Source: Tannerellaceae bacterium (lineage in GTDB: Bacteria > Bacteroidota > Bacteroidia > Bacteroidales > Tannerellaceae). Taken from it: DNA of 64,000 nucleotides. The stretch is taken from contig JAJQFE010000052.1 in NCBI GenBank assembly GCA_021201295.1, forward strand, positions 22,028 to 86,027, read 5' to 3'. Made by a program: the position numbers and the translations under genes. Position 1 is the stretch's first letter. Every line of letters begins with the position of its first letter. Positions 1 to 10,192 of this stretch are shown here, piece after piece. The notes under the pieces are model-generated. The model did not search any database. It was given only the letters and a program-made list of their open reading frames with translations, and was not told the DNA's origin.

Positions 1-308
1 ATTGTTATATAGTTGTTAATCAATATATTATAAATATTAATTGTTAAATTTTTAATTTTAACCTTATTTTTTGAACATCTGTTGAACATATTGTTGATAA
101 CTATTGTTCTTCATGTAGTATTAATGTGAATTATTGAATATACTACATTCTACACAAGCCTTGTGTAAATGTTACGGAAAGTACTTCCGTAGAAGATGGA
201 TTATGCAGATAACCGGAGTGTCGTTTTTGAGTTTATTAAGAGTCATTCTCATGATAAACCTATAAATTTGTAGAAGAATACTAATCTTTTAACAAATTGA
301 CAACTCCC
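1..308. other. AT-rich upstream region with two small hairpins
   Basis: No gene is seen here. The first 150 bases are very AT-rich, with several TGTTAA/TGTTGA-like words. Two short perfect inverted repeats follow: ACACAA/TTGTGT at 152-166 and TACGGAA/TTCCGTA at 173-191. They could be the end of an upstream transcription unit or a protein-binding region. A -7 box lies at 263-270. Confidence 0.5.
263..270 (+). promoter_or_regulatory. Bacteroidetes -7 box TAAATTTG
   Basis: The sequence matches TAnnTTTG exactly and lies 39 bases before the ATG at 309. No clear -33 TTTG is present at the usual 19-base distance. Confidence 0.4.
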
Positions 309-1835
309 ATGTTTATTAAATATATTCGTTTGTTCATTGTGATGTTGCCTTGTCTGGCTATTTCCTGCTCAACCCTACGTGAAACTTCTGTTCCTGTAAA
401 TGAAACTTCTCCTAAAAGAGAATTCCGGGGAGCATGGATACAGACAGCTTTTCAGGAAGAATATAAGGATATGAAACCAACGCAGATGAAAAGGGATTTT
501 ATACGAAAACTGGATTTTCTTCAGGACTGTGGAATTAATGCGATTATATTTCAGGTACGTCCGGAAGCAGATGCCTTTTATAAATCAGATATAGAACCCT
601 GGAGTCGTTTTTTCACAGGAAGGCAAGGGCTGGCTCCGGAGGAGGAGTTTGACCTAATGACGTTCCTGATTGAAGAATGCCATAAGCGGAATATGGAATT
701 TCATGCGTGGTTGAATCCGTATCGTGCCAGTACATCCGGAAAGACGATTTTTGCAGATGATCATATTTATCATAGGCATCCGGAGTGGTTTGTTACTTAT
801 AACAACCAGGTATTATTTGATCCCGGAGTGCCTGAAAGTCGTAAGTTTATTTGCCGGGTCGTCCGGGATATTGTAAGCCATTATGAAGTAGATGCCATTC
901 ATATGGACGATTATTTCTATCCTTATTCGGTTCCGGGCCTCTCTTTTCCGGATGATAGCAGTTTTCGTGCATATGGTTTGACTAATGGATATACGGAAGC
1001 TCAGCGAAATGATTGGAGACGAAATAATGTCAATGTGTTGATCAGTGATTTAAAACGTACAATTTTACTGGTCAAACCATGGGTCCGTTTTGGAATTAGT
1101 CCGTTTGGAATTTACCGTAATAAAAGAAATACGCCGGATGGTTCCGGAAGTGACACGAACGGATTGCAGAATTATGATGATCTGTATGCAGATATTACTC
1201 ACTGGGTAAAGCAGGGCTGGATCGATTATAATATTCCACAGATTTACTGGGAAATTGGGCATAGAGCAGCGGATTATACCACATTGGTCCAGTGGTGGGA
1301 TACACATGCAAATGGAGGGCATTTATATATTGGCCAGGATGTGGCCCGCACTATGCAGGCCGGGCAACTGACAGAAAAAATGAAATATGAAAGATCCTTA
1401 CCTCATATAAAAGGTAATTGTTTTTGGCCTGCAAATGAAATTTTATGGAATAACGGAGGGATAGCAGATAGTCTGAAAGGAAATTATCACCGTTATCCGG
1501 CTTTACTTCCTGCTTATACCCATATGCATGACCGGAGTCCGGAAGAGGTTCATGGATTAAAGGCTGAATGGACTGCTGAGGGGTATATATTACAGTGGAA
1601 AGCACGGCAAAGTAAAACCAATCCGGAGTTAGCCCATTATTTTGTGATTTATCGTTTTGAGGAAAAGGAAGAGGTGAATCTGGATGATCCTTCAAAAATA
1701 GTAGGGACTACAAGAAGAACTATGTATCAGTTACCTTATGAACAGGGTAAAGTAAAATACCGTTATGTAGTAACGGCAGTAGACCGTTTCCACAATGAGA
1801 GTACAAAAGGAAAAAGGAAAAAAGTTAAACTATAA
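309..1835 (+). CDS. GHL10-like (family 10/DUF187) glycoside hydrolase lipoprotein
   Basis: A predicted surface or periplasmic glycosidase of the GHL10 type, 508 aa from the ATG at 309. The upstream TTG at 297 is less likely because the signal peptide begins at 309. A lipobox (LAISC) places the lipidated Cys at residue 20. The catalytic-type domain spans about residues 38-370, with the family motifs REFRGAWIQT, HAWLNPYR and HMDDYFYP visible. A smaller beta-rich, Fn3-like tail follows to the end. Related proteins act on polysaccharide or peptidoglycan-type glycans, but the substrate cannot be read from sequence. The reading frame is intact. The AraC-type regulator starts 10 bases downstream, so the two may share a transcript. 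Confidence 0.85.
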   Translation: MFIKYIRLFIVMLPCLAISCSTLRETSVPVNETSPKREFRGAWIQTAFQEEYKDMKPTQMKRDFIRKLDFLQDCGINAIIFQVRPEADAFYKSDIEPWSRFFTGRQGLAPEEEFDLMTFLIEECHKRNMEFHAWLNPYRASTSGKTIFADDHIYHRHPEWFVTYNNQVLFDPGVPESRKFICRVVRDIVSHYEVDAIHMDDYFYPYSVPGLSFPDDSSFRAYGLTNGYTEAQRNDWRRNNVNVLISDLKRTILLVKPWVRFGISPFGIYRNKRNTPDGSGSDTNGLQNYDDLYADITHWVKQGWIDYNIPQIYWEIGHRAADYTTLVQWWDTHANGGHLYIGQDVARTMQAGQLTEKMKYERSLPHIKGNCFWPANEILWNNGGIADSLKGNYHRYPALLPAYTHMHDRSPEEVHGLKAEWTAEGYILQWKARQSKTNPELAHYFVIYRFEEKEEVNLDDPSKIVGTTRRTMYQLPYEQGKVKYRYVVTAVDRFHNESTKGKRKKVKL

Positions 1836-1845
1836 ACTAATTACT

Positions 1846-2681
1846 ATGTGTCAGGAAAGAGGCAGCATATATACAAATTGTGTTTCATGTAATCAGTATC
1901 AGAAACATGTGTTTGCATATCGCAGCTTCCCGCGTGGAGTATTTGTTCCTCGTGAAAAATGCCCGCAAAACAGGATCTATTTTGTTTTGGAAGGGGAGGT
2001 CTGGGTCAATAGTGATGAACATCCGGATACTATTTTACGTGCCGGCCAGTTTATTCTCCAACCTGTGGGTTCCCGTATTGAATACCGGGTACACACTCCC
2101 ACAGAAAGTATTCTATATTCTTTTGACCGAATTCAGAATGTCTGTGAAGAAAGGGTAAAGAGTGGCTTAGGATGTCTGGAAGGGGCCTTTCCTGCTCCTA
2201 AAGTAATGACTGCCTGTTCGGCTTTACGCACGTTTTGGATAGTATGAAGATGTATCTAGCAGATGACCTTTTGTGTGCCGGTTTTTTACAAGCCAAACGA
2301 CCTGAATTGTTTTACCTGTTAAATTGTTATTATCCTATCAGGAAACTTACAGAGTTTTATTCCTCTATTTATAGCTATACCAAGAGTTTCCGCTATTTTG
2401 TTTTGAATAATTATCATAAAGTAAGAGATGTGGAGGAGTTTGCTGAACTGAGTGGATATACAGTGCCGACATTCCGGCATATTTTTAAAGAAACGTTTGA
2501 TGAACCGGTTTATCAATGGATGTTGAAGCACCGTTGTCAGGATATACGGAATGACCTTATCACTTCTGATATGTCTATTTTCCAGATTTCTACTAAGTAT
2601 GGATTTGAATCTTTGGCAAATTTTTCGCATTTTTGTAAAGCTAATTTTGGTAAATCTCCCCGAGGACTCCGGTCTGAATAG
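1846..2681 (+). pseudogene. AraC-family regulator, broken by a frameshift
   Basis: A cupin-like N-terminal sensor domain (RIYFVLEGEVWVNS) is followed by a C-terminal AraC helix-turn-helix region (FAELSGYTVPTFRHIFKETF, then a second helix near SMSIFQISTKYGFESLANFSHFCK). The frame breaks at the TTTT run near 2233-2236. The N-terminal part runs into a TGA, and the DNA-binding part continues one frame over. Adding one T restores a continuous 279-codon gene. As written, the product would lose its DNA-binding domain. It sits between the glycosidase and the clostripain-like gene, and could once have regulated either. Confidence 0.8.
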
Positions 2682-2701
2682 GAAACAAAAAGAAAAATCT
2701 C

Positions 2702-3913
2702 ATGAAACTAAAAATAATTACTTTCCTGACCCTTCTTCTTTACGGTTTTAGTAGTTGTTCTGATGATAAGGACCATATAGGTCCGGATAATCCGGATGAA
2801 CCTTTTAAGAAAACCGTGCTTCTCTATATGGTTGCGGAAAATAATCTGAGCTCTGCAGGTTATAGTAATATTACCAATATGCTGAAAGGGGCTACCAGTA
2901 GCAACCTGAAAGACAATCATGTCCTGGTTTATTTTGATCCTGCGGATGATGATCCTATGTTTCTGCAAATGAGATTAAATAATCACTCAGAGATTGTTTT
3001 AGATACTATTCAGCGTTTTGATGATCAGAATTCTGCGTCCATAGAAGTCATGAATAGAATAATTAACTTAATGGCTGCATATGAATCAGATAGTTACGAT
3101 CTTATTTTATGGGGACATGCTACAAACTGGTTACCAACAGATTATGCTTCGAAATTTCGTGTTCAAAGTAGTGAGCAAAGGAATCAGGTGGTAGAAGCAA
3201 CTAATAGTCCTGGCTTGGAACTGTATGCATATGGAGATGATAGTGGAAGATTTTTAGAAATTGCTGAATTAGCGGAAGCCATACCGGATAATTTGTTTGA
3301 TATGATTCTCTTTGATGCCTGTTATATGGGTAGTGTAGAGGTTGCTTATGAATTAAGGAATAAGGCTAAAAATTTTATTGCTGCAGCCAGTGAAATTATT
3401 TCATATGGTTTCCCATATAACCGTGTCATGGATTATTTACTGGGAAGTGGTTCGGATAGGGATTACCAGATGATCTGCCAGGAATATTATGATTATTATA
3501 ATAGTATGTCTGGACAATATCAATCCGCTACTATTTCCTGGACCCGGTTAGATCGAATGGTTGTTTTAGCTTCTGTTGTTAAGGAGATGATTGAACATAA
3601 TATAGATATTGCTGAAAATGTTGATTTGTTAAAAATCCAGAATTTTTCCCGTTACATTCCCACTTTCTCAAATTCTATTCCTGTTATGTTCGATTTGGAT
3701 CAATATATAGAAAGTATTGTAGCCACTTCTGAGTATGAAGTTTTTCAATCTATATTAAAAGAGGTTATTCCTTTTGAAAGACATACGGATATGTTTATTA
3801 ATTATCGTATTAACCGGCACTGTGGATTGACTATTTACCCTTATTATTCCTATAATTATATACTTAATGGAGATTATGAAAATTTAGAATGGTATAAAGC
3901 CGTATATAAATAA
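2702..3913 (+). CDS. Clostripain-family (C11) cysteine peptidase, lipoprotein
   Basis: A 403-aa lipoprotein with a lipobox ending in Cys19 (YGFSSC). The C11 catalytic pair is visible: His139 in LILWGHATNW and Cys207 in FDACYMGSVEVAYEL. Family members are secreted or surface cysteine endopeptidases, often cleaving after Arg or Lys and often self-activating. The reading frame is intact. It begins 20 bases after the stop of the broken AraC gene. The C-terminal part (WYKAVYK) matches the family's usual end, so the gene looks full length. Confidence 0.85.
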   Translation: MKLKIITFLTLLLYGFSSCSDDKDHIGPDNPDEPFKKTVLLYMVAENNLSSAGYSNITNMLKGATSSNLKDNHVLVYFDPADDDPMFLQMRLNNHSEIVLDTIQRFDDQNSASIEVMNRIINLMAAYESDSYDLILWGHATNWLPTDYASKFRVQSSEQRNQVVEATNSPGLELYAYGDDSGRFLEIAELAEAIPDNLFDMILFDACYMGSVEVAYELRNKAKNFIAAASEIISYGFPYNRVMDYLLGSGSDRDYQMICQEYYDYYNSMSGQYQSATISWTRLDRMVVLASVVKEMIEHNIDIAENVDLLKIQNFSRYIPTFSNSIPVMFDLDQYIESIVATSEYEVFQSILKEVIPFERHTDMFINYRINRHCGLTIYPYYSYNYILNGDYENLEWYKAVYK

Positions 3914-4064
3914 AATTTAAGGTTTATAATCGATTTCACTATGGTTGCTATGTTGAAAAAGTAAATATACTCCATAAAATGAAACTTTCTTATTCTATGA
4001 AGAAAACTTTCTGACTATTTTTTATCATATTTTGCGTGTTTTTAGGAGAAAATAATTTTTTATT

Positions 4065-4072
4065 ATATTTGC
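4065..4072 (+). promoter_or_regulatory. -7 box TATATTTG
   Basis: An exact TAnnTTTG match 27 bases before the ATG at 4099. The 185-base gap before it (3914-4098) otherwise holds only AT-rich sequence. Confidence 0.4.
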
Positions 4073-4098
4073 TAAATAAACATCAAATTAATACTATT

Positions 4099-4598
4099 AT
4101 GCGAAAATTTTTATTTAGTTTGTTAGCTTCTATAACTATCTTAGTAAGTTTCGCCGAAAATTGTGAAATTGTATATGAAATGGAGAATGTATTTATTAAA
4201 AATGAATTGTCTGTTTCAGAATTACATTTGGCCTTTTTCCTGATGAAAGTAAAGACTTTGAAATCATTGCAGAATCTAATTATATAGGTTGGTCGCCAAC
4301 TTATTCAGGAACACAAGGGAATATCCTTAGTTTTTATAACGTTTCGTCGCGGACATCAACATTAGAATTTATTTTCTGCGACAATTCATTGCCGGTAACT
4401 ATAAATAATCCAGATGATTGGTTATCAATATATTGTACTGGAATTGTTAACTGGTCTTCGATATATGGTAGATACTTGACATATCGTGTGACTGTTCCTG
4501 AAAATATATCGAGATCTCCTGTTGTTTGGAGTATGGAATTCATATGTAATGGTCAACCCTATTATTTAATAATAAATCAATTAGGAGCTGGCGGGTAA
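4099..4598 (+). pseudogene. Small secreted protein of unknown function, broken by a frameshift
   Basis: The start MRKFLFSLLASITILVSFAE is a clear signal peptide. The mature part is a short beta-rich domain of about 145 aa whose family is not recognised; it has a faint resemblance to BACON or Ig-like secreted modules. The frame is lost at the TTT run 4227-4229. Adding one T joins SVSELHFG to LFPDESKDF and gives a continuous 167-codon reading frame to the TAA at 4596. Base composition is more AT-rich than in neighbouring genes. Confidence 0.6.
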
Positions 4599-4676
4599 AT
4601 CATTTATAATCCTATATCAAGTCCGGAATGAAACTCACTATTTTGAGAATTCTTGCTTATTGAAATTTCTTTTTCT

Positions 4677-6131
4677 TTAAATTCTTTCCAAGGTTGCTTT
4701 CAGGAAATCCCAGATCTTGGCTACGGACGGAATGTTGATTCTTTCATCCGGTGAGTGAGGATATTCGAGGTCCGGTCCAATAGAAATCATATCCATATTT
4801 GGATAGGCTCCCTGAATGATGCCACATTCCAGACCGGCATGCATCACTTTCACTTCCGGTGTTTTATGATGCATCTCTTCATAGACCTGTTTCATCAGTT
4901 TCAGCACCGGAGAGTCGATGTCCGGTTGCCATCCGTTGTAAGCACCTCCATATTCTACTTTGGCTCCGGCTAGTGCAAATATACTTTCCAGACTGGAATA
5001 GATAGAGGCTTTCCGGCTTTCGGATGAACTCCTAATTAATATTTTTACTTCGATTAAGCCATTTGCAGATTTTACAACTGCCAGATTGCTGGAAGATTCA
5101 ACTGTTCCCGGGAAGGAGGCCAACATACTGATCACTCCATTCTGACAACCTTCAATTGCATTAATCAGGTCGTCCTGGATCTCTTCTGGAATAAGAGAGG
5201 TAGGCAATTCTGCTATTTCAGCAGTAAAAGATATATTTTCTTCTATACCTTTATATTCTTCGCGGTAGAGGTCCTGGTAGTCTGCAACCATTTCCCACAG
5301 GACTTCCGCATTTTCATCAGGAATAGTAACCACTGCAAATGCTTCGCGTGGGATGGCATTCCGTAAAGAACCTCCCTCTACGGAAGATAACCGGGCTCCA
5401 CACCCTGCAACCGCTTCTTTAAGGAAACGGAACATAAGTTTATTGGCATTGGCACGGCCTAAGTGGATATCTACACCGGAATGCCCACCTTTTAGCCCTG
5501 TCAGGCTTAATTTAAAGGCAATATCTCCTTCCGGAATATATTCATCTTCTTTAAACTGAAAAGTAATATTCAGATCTGCACCTCCTGCACATCCTACAAA
5601 TAGTTCCCCTTCTTTTTCCGAATCACAGTTGATAAGAATTTCTCCTTTACAGAAACCGGGTTTCAGACCGAATGCTCCATCCATACCCACCTCTTCATCA
5701 ACCGTAAAAAGGGCTTCTAACAGGCCATGTTTTAATGTCTTATCAGCAAGTATAGCCATCGCCAGAGCGGCTCCGATACCATTATCTGCTCCCAGTGTGG
5801 TATCCCGGGCTGTTACCCAGTCTCCTTCTATATAGGCTTCTATAGGATCTTTCAGAAAATCATGGCTTACAGAAGAATTTTTCTGTGGAACCATATCGAG
5901 ATGGGATTGCAGGATCACTCCTTTGCGATCCTCCATACCCGCAGTTGCTGGTTTGCGGATCAGGACATTTCCTGTTTCGTCTTGCAAAGTTTCTAAATCT
6001 AAACTTTTCCCGAATGAAAGGATATATTCCGTAACTTCTTTCATATGCCCTGTCGGACGGGGAATCTGTGTTAGATCGTAGAAATATCCCCATATTTGTT
6101 TTGGGAAAAGATCTTTAATACTGGCTGACAT
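4677..6131 (-). CDS. pepD: Aminoacyl-histidine dipeptidase (M20C, PepD)
   Basis: A cytosolic metallo-dipeptidase that hydrolyses Xaa-His and other dipeptides, 484 aa and full length for the family. Metal-site and catalytic motifs are visible in order: QSHLDMVPQ, GADNGIG, TVDEEVGMDGA and a late SPDERINI His/Glu segment. The lid/dimerisation domain lies in the middle (GGHSGVDIHLGRANANK). The frame is intact. It is transcribed away from rsmA, in the same direction as the UPF0104 protein 45 bases upstream, and the two may form an operon. Confidence 0.92.
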   Translation of the reverse strand: MSASIKDLFPKQIWGYFYDLTQIPRPTGHMKEVTEYILSFGKSLDLETLQDETGNVLIRKPATAGMEDRKGVILQSHLDMVPQKNSSVSHDFLKDPIEAYIEGDWVTARDTTLGADNGIGAALAMAILADKTLKHGLLEALFTVDEEVGMDGAFGLKPGFCKGEILINCDSEKEGELFVGCAGGADLNITFQFKEDEYIPEGDIAFKLSLTGLKGGHSGVDIHLGRANANKLMFRFLKEAVAGCGARLSSVEGGSLRNAIPREAFAVVTIPDENAEVLWEMVADYQDLYREEYKGIEENISFTAEIAELPTSLIPEEIQDDLINAIEGCQNGVISMLASFPGTVESSSNLAVVKSANGLIEVKILIRSSSESRKASIYSSLESIFALAGAKVEYGGAYNGWQPDIDSPVLKLMKQVYEEMHHKTPEVKVMHAGLECGIIQGAYPNMDMISIGPDLEYPHSPDERINIPSVAKIWDFLKATLERI

Positions 6132-6175
6132 AAACTAACAATTTAAGTTGAATTCTTATTTTAATACCCTTGTAT

Positions 6176-7186
6176 TTATTCTACAACCGCTACTACCTTT
6201 TCACTTTTATTTGTCAGAGGTAAAGCAATGATTCCGACCAGTCCTGTTAAGGCAGTCCACGCGGATTGTATCGTATGTACTACTAATGCAAATGCCAGAG
6301 CATTCGTCTCTTTTACGCCATAACACAGCAGAGTGGCAGATACCATAAAATGCCACGCTCCGATCCCTCCCTGGACAGGTACTGCCACACCAATACTACT
6401 CATAGTAAAGGCTATCAGTCCTACACCAATCCCTAAATCCCGGGTGAAATCAAAGGCATAAAAGGTGATATAAAAATAGCAGAAGTATCCGGCCCAAATC
6501 ATAGCTGTATAGATAAGGAATTTGATCTTATGTTCCATCAACCATACACTTTTCATCCCCTCCCAGACATTCCATAACATTTCTTTCACTTTCTGTACCA
6601 GGGAGTAATGCCCCAGATAGGTAAAAATAAACCAGATCAATACTGCTGTGACTACCACAATCCCAAATATCCATACGGATAAAAAGTTACTTTGGATACC
6701 TTCCAGTAAGGCCGGATTACGGGCAAAAAAGCTCACAAAAAAGTTGAAATTAAAAATGAAGATCATTAATGTGATCAGTCCTACGGTAATAGTATCACTG
6801 ACACGGTCAATCAGGAGAGTACCTAATAATTTGGAAAAAGAAATTTTTTCATATTTGGAAATGATCCCACATCGCCAGACTTCTCCTACACGGGGCAAGA
6901 CAAAATTGATAGCATAATTCCCTAAAACTGCAAATACAAGATTGCTCATTTTAAAGCGTTCTCCTAATGAACTGATCAGAAGACCCCATCGAAATCCCCG
7001 GACAATATTGGCGGCAAGACCGAATAGAAGGGAAAAAAGTAGAATGTCATAATGAACACCTCTCCGGATAAGCTGCCATATTTCACTGAAATTAGTTTCC
7101 CGGTATAAAAACCAAAGGAGGAGCCATCCCAGGGCTAAGGGTAATATAATTTTGACAGTATTACTCAGGAGTTTCTTAAAATCCAT
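6176..7186 (-). CDS. UPF0104/lysyltransferase-flippase-like membrane protein
   Basis: A 336-aa integral membrane protein with about eight hydrophobic segments. The family motifs IVRGFRWGLL, GEVWRCGII and PVQGGIGAWHFM are visible. This matches the transmembrane part of MprF-like proteins (lysylphosphatidylglycerol synthetase/flippase, UPF0104) without the soluble synthetase domain, so it is more likely a lipid-translocation or related membrane protein than an aminoacyl transferase. The substrate is unknown. It is divergent from rsmA across a 98-base gap. Confidence 0.75.
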   Translation of the reverse strand: MDFKKLLSNTVKIILPLALGWLLLWFLYRETNFSEIWQLIRRGVHYDILLFSLLFGLAANIVRGFRWGLLISSLGERFKMSNLVFAVLGNYAINFVLPRVGEVWRCGIISKYEKISFSKLLGTLLIDRVSDTITVGLITLMIFIFNFNFFVSFFARNPALLEGIQSNFLSVWIFGIVVVTAVLIWFIFTYLGHYSLVQKVKEMLWNVWEGMKSVWLMEHKIKFLIYTAMIWAGYFCYFYITFYAFDFTRDLGIGVGLIAFTMSSIGVAVPVQGGIGAWHFMVSATLLCYGVKETNALAFALVVHTIQSAWTALTGLVGIIALPLTNKSEKVVAVVE

Positions 7187-7216
7187 TACAAATAGGAGAC
7201 TTTAAATTATTTATTG

Positions 7217-7224
7217 TACTTTTG
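7217..7224 (+). promoter_or_regulatory. -7 box TACTTTTG for rsmA
   Basis: An exact TAnnTTTG match in the divergent gap, 60 bases upstream of the rsmA ATG. Confidence 0.5.
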
Positions 7225-7284
7225 CACATCTGCAAAAATAAGCATATTATTTTAATACAAACATTCTGAACTCATAAGAAGTGG

Positions 7285-8082
7285 ATGAGAATAGTAAGAC
7301 CGAAGAAAGCTTTAGGGCAACACTTTCTGAAAGATTTACAGATCGCCGAACGCATAGCGAATATGCTTTCTGATTATAAACAATTCCCTGTGTTGGAAAT
7401 TGGTCCCGGCACGGGAGTTCTCACCTCTTTTTTATTGGATAAAGGCTATGACCTATCAGTCGTAGAACTGGATATGGAGTCGGTTGCCTATCTGGAAAAG
7501 CACTTTTCTGTTTTACATGGAAGAATCATTGCGGAGGATTTTCTGAAATTAGATTTAAACACGCTTTTTTCCGGTGAATTTTGTGTCATTGGTAATTATC
7601 CTTATAATATTTCCAGTCAGATTTTTTTCAAGGTATTGGATTATAGAAACAGGATTCCCTGTTGTTCCGGTATGTTACAGAAAGAAGTGGCTGAACGTCT
7701 GGCTGCAGGACCTGGCAGTAAAACCTATGGTATATTAAGTGTATTACTACAAGCCTGGTATGATGTGGAATATCTTTTTACTGTTAGTAAAAAGGTCTTC
7801 GATCCTCCTCCAAAAGTAAAAAGCGGAGTAATCCGGGTAGTAAGGAATAAAAGGACGGAGCTGGGTTGTGACGAAAGTTTATTTAAGACAGTAGTCAAAA
7901 CCTCGTTTAATCAACGCCGGAAAACCCTCCGGAATTCAATGAAGCCTGTATTGGGAAAAGATTGTCCGGATTATGCTTTACCCATTTTTGACAAACGGCC
8001 GGAACAACTTTCCGTGGAACAGTTTGTCGAATTAACGTTACTTACCGAACGTTATCTGAGAGTACAGAAAACAGGCTCCTAA
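7285..8082 (+). CDS. rsmA: 16S rRNA (adenine1518-N6/adenine1519-N6)-dimethyltransferase
   Basis: KsgA/RsmA dimethylates two adjacent adenines near the 3' end of 16S rRNA during small-subunit maturation. At 265 aa it is full length. It shows the start RPKKALGQHFL, the SAM-binding EIGPGTGVLT near residue 39 and the N6-adenine methylase signature NYPYNIS near residue 105. The basic C-terminal domain contains FNQRRKTLRNS. The frame is intact. mgtE follows after 21 bases and is probably co-transcribed. Confidence 0.96.
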   Translation: MRIVRPKKALGQHFLKDLQIAERIANMLSDYKQFPVLEIGPGTGVLTSFLLDKGYDLSVVELDMESVAYLEKHFSVLHGRIIAEDFLKLDLNTLFSGEFCVIGNYPYNISSQIFFKVLDYRNRIPCCSGMLQKEVAERLAAGPGSKTYGILSVLLQAWYDVEYLFTVSKKVFDPPPKVKSGVIRVVRNKRTELGCDESLFKTVVKTSFNQRRKTLRNSMKPVLGKDCPDYALPIFDKRPEQLSVEQFVELTLLTERYLRVQKTGS

Positions 8083-8103
8083 CCCTTGTTATTCCGGAAA
8101 AAT

Positions 8104-9450
8104 ATGGTTGAATTTACAAAAGAATATATTGAAAACCTGATGCATATCATCGACGACCAGGATGATATACAAGCAAAAGCATTATTAAAAGACCTGCATC
8201 CGGCGGATATTGCCGAATTGTACCAGAAATTGGATCTGCAGGAGGCTATTTATCTCTATTTGTTGATGGATGGAGAGAAAGCGGCAGATGTCCTGATGGA
8301 ACTGGATGAAGAAGATCGTGGGAAATTACTGAAAGAATTGCCCAATGAATTAATCGCCAAAAGGTTCGTGGATAATATGGACACGGATGATGCGGTAGAT
8401 CTGATGCGTGGTCTGGATGAAGATACACAGGAGGAGATCCTGTCGCATATTGAAGACGTTGAACAGGCCGGAGATATTGTGGATCTGCTAAAGTATGATG
8501 AAGATACAGCCGGGGGATTGATGGGTACTGAAATGATCGTGGTGAACGAGAACTGGAGTATGCCCCGTTGTATTGATGAAATGCGTGTTCAGGCTGAAGA
8601 AATGGATGAGATCTATTATGTGTATGTGATAGATGATGATGAACGTTTAAAAGGAGTGCTCCCCTTAAAACGGATGATCACCAATCCTTCTGTTTCCAAA
8701 ATAAAACATGTGATGAAGAAGGATCCGATCTCGGTCCGGGATGATGATAGTATTGAAGAAGTAGCACAAATCATTGGTAAATATGACCTTGTTGCCATTC
8801 CAGTAGTAGATAGTATCGGACGTTTAGTCGGGCGTATTACGATCGATGACGTAATGGATGAAGTACAGGAACAACATGAACGGGACTATCAGTTGGCATC
8901 GGGTATCTCCCAGGATATTGAAACTTCAGATAATGTTTTCCTGCAGACAGCCGCCTGGTTACCCTGGTTATTGATCGGGATGATCGGAGGGATTGGTAAT
9001 TCCCTTATCTTAGGAAACTTTGAAGGTAATTTTGCCAATAACCCCAAGATGGCTTTGTTTATTCCTCTGATAGGAGGTACAGGCGGTAATGTCGGGATCC
9101 AGTCATCAGCGATTGTGGTACAGGGATTGGCCAATAATTCTCTGAAACCGGAAAATATTCTTCCTCAGATCCTGAAAGAATCTGTTGTTGCTTTAATCAA
9201 TGCCAGTATGATTAGTCTGATCGTATTTGTTTATAATTTTTTTATGCTGGGAGACCGTGGCATTACAGCGTCGGTGTCTCTCAGCCTGTTTGCCGCGGTC
9301 ATGTTTGCCAGTATATTTGGTACGGTGGTACCTATTACACTGGAAAAACTGAAAATAGACCCTGCGCTGGCTACCGGACCTTTTATAACGATAACCAATG
9401 ATATTATTGGGATGATGATTTATATGTTTATCTTATCAGCTTTAGCCTGA
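8104..9450 (+). CDS. mgtE: Magnesium transporter MgtE
   Basis: A Mg2+ channel/transporter, 448 aa from the ATG at 8104 (the upstream TTG at 8086 lacks support). The acidic N domain spans about residues 1-125 (DLHPADIAEL, LMRGLDEDTQ). Two CBS domains follow at about 130-255 (LMGTEMIVV, VAIPVVDSIGRLVGRITIDDV). Five transmembrane helices complete the protein, with the conserved pore region GGTGGNVGIQSSAIVVQGL. The cytosolic domains normally sense Mg2+ and close the pore. The frame is intact. Confidence 0.95.
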   Translation: MVEFTKEYIENLMHIIDDQDDIQAKALLKDLHPADIAELYQKLDLQEAIYLYLLMDGEKAADVLMELDEEDRGKLLKELPNELIAKRFVDNMDTDDAVDLMRGLDEDTQEEILSHIEDVEQAGDIVDLLKYDEDTAGGLMGTEMIVVNENWSMPRCIDEMRVQAEEMDEIYYVYVIDDDERLKGVLPLKRMITNPSVSKIKHVMKKDPISVRDDDSIEEVAQIIGKYDLVAIPVVDSIGRLVGRITIDDVMDEVQEQHERDYQLASGISQDIETSDNVFLQTAAWLPWLLIGMIGGIGNSLILGNFEGNFANNPKMALFIPLIGGTGGNVGIQSSAIVVQGLANNSLKPENILPQILKESVVALINASMISLIVFVYNFFMLGDRGITASVSLSLFAAVMFASIFGTVVPITLEKLKIDPALATGPFITITNDIIGMMIYMFILSALA

Positions 9451-9472
9451 CCTGATAAAAAAAGAAAAACAT

Positions 9473-9504
9473 ATTGTGTCTTTAGAAGGGAAATCGTATT
9501 TTTG
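9473..9504 (+). promoter_or_regulatory. Promoter of efp (ATTG, 20-base spacer, TATTTTTG)
   Basis: A -33-like ATTG lies at 9473-9476 and an exact -7 TAnnTTTG at 9497-9504, 49 bases before the efp ATG. The spacing agrees with the Bacteroidetes sigma-ABfr consensus. Confidence 0.6.
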
Positions 9505-9552
9505 CGGTCAATTCTAACGAATTATTAATCAAAATTATAGAATACGATATTT

Positions 9553-10119
9553 ATGGCAACAACTGCTGATTTTAGAAATGGGATGTGTCTGGATATAGAT
9601 GGCACTTATTATTTTATCGTTGAATTTCTTCATGTTAAACCAGGGAAAGGACCAGCTTTTGTTCGTACCAAGCTGAAAAATGTAACTACTGGTCGTGTAA
9701 TTGATAAAACCTGGAATTCAGGTGTTAAGGTAGAAGAAGTTCGTATTGAACGCCGTCCGTATCAGTTTTTATATCAGGATGATATGGGCTATAACTTTAT
9801 GCATCCGGAAAGTTTTGAACAGATCTCTATCCCGGGAGAAGCGATTGACGGGGTACAATTCCTGAAAGAAGGAGATATGGTTGAAGCTATGGTACATGCA
9901 GCCAGTGAAACTATCCTGACTTGCGAATTGCCGGCACATGTTGTATTAGAGGTAACTTATACGGAACCGGGTGTCAAAGGGGATACGGCTACTAATACCT
10001 TAAAACCGGCGACTGTGGAGACAGGTGCGGAAGTAAGGGTACCCTTATTTATTAACGCCGGTGAAAAAATAGAAATCGATACCCGGAATGGTTCGTATGT
10101 AGGACGGGTTCGCTCGTAA
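9553..10119 (+). CDS. efp: Elongation factor P
   Basis: EF-P rescues ribosomes stalled at consecutive prolines. At 188 aa it is full length, with three beta-barrel domains: KOW-like at the N-terminus ([16 protein letters not shown]), a central OB domain ([10 protein letters not shown]) and a C-terminal OB domain ending in [12 protein letters not shown]. The modification-loop region near residue 32 reads [12 protein letters not shown], with a Lys in the position usually modified. The frame is intact. A strong hairpin terminator follows. Confidence 0.96.
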   Translation: MATTADFRNGMCLDIDGTYYFIVEFLHVKPGKGPAFVRTKLKNVTTGRVIDKTWNSGVKVEEVRIERRPYQFLYQDDMGYNFMHPESFEQISIPGEAIDGVQFLKEGDMVEAMVHAASETILTCELPAHVVLEVTYTEPGVKGDTATNTLKPATVETGAEVRVPLFINAGEKIEIDTRNGSYVGRVRS

Positions 10120-10131
10120 AAAATACCATTT

Positions 10132-10166
10132 AATAATTGACAATTTTCTCTTAATTGTCAATTATT
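10132..10166 (+). terminator. Hairpin terminator after efp
   Basis: A 14-bp perfect stem (AATAATTGACAATT with its complement at 10153-10166) with a short loop, followed shortly by a T-run. Confidence 0.7.
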
Positions 10167-10192
10167 ATTCTTTTTTAAACTAATACCTTATT

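Noticed and set aside
1..200. Possible replication origin (AT-rich DNA with TGTTGA/TGTTAA words)
   Set aside because: No consistent DnaA-box cluster and no dnaA, dnaN or parAB nearby.
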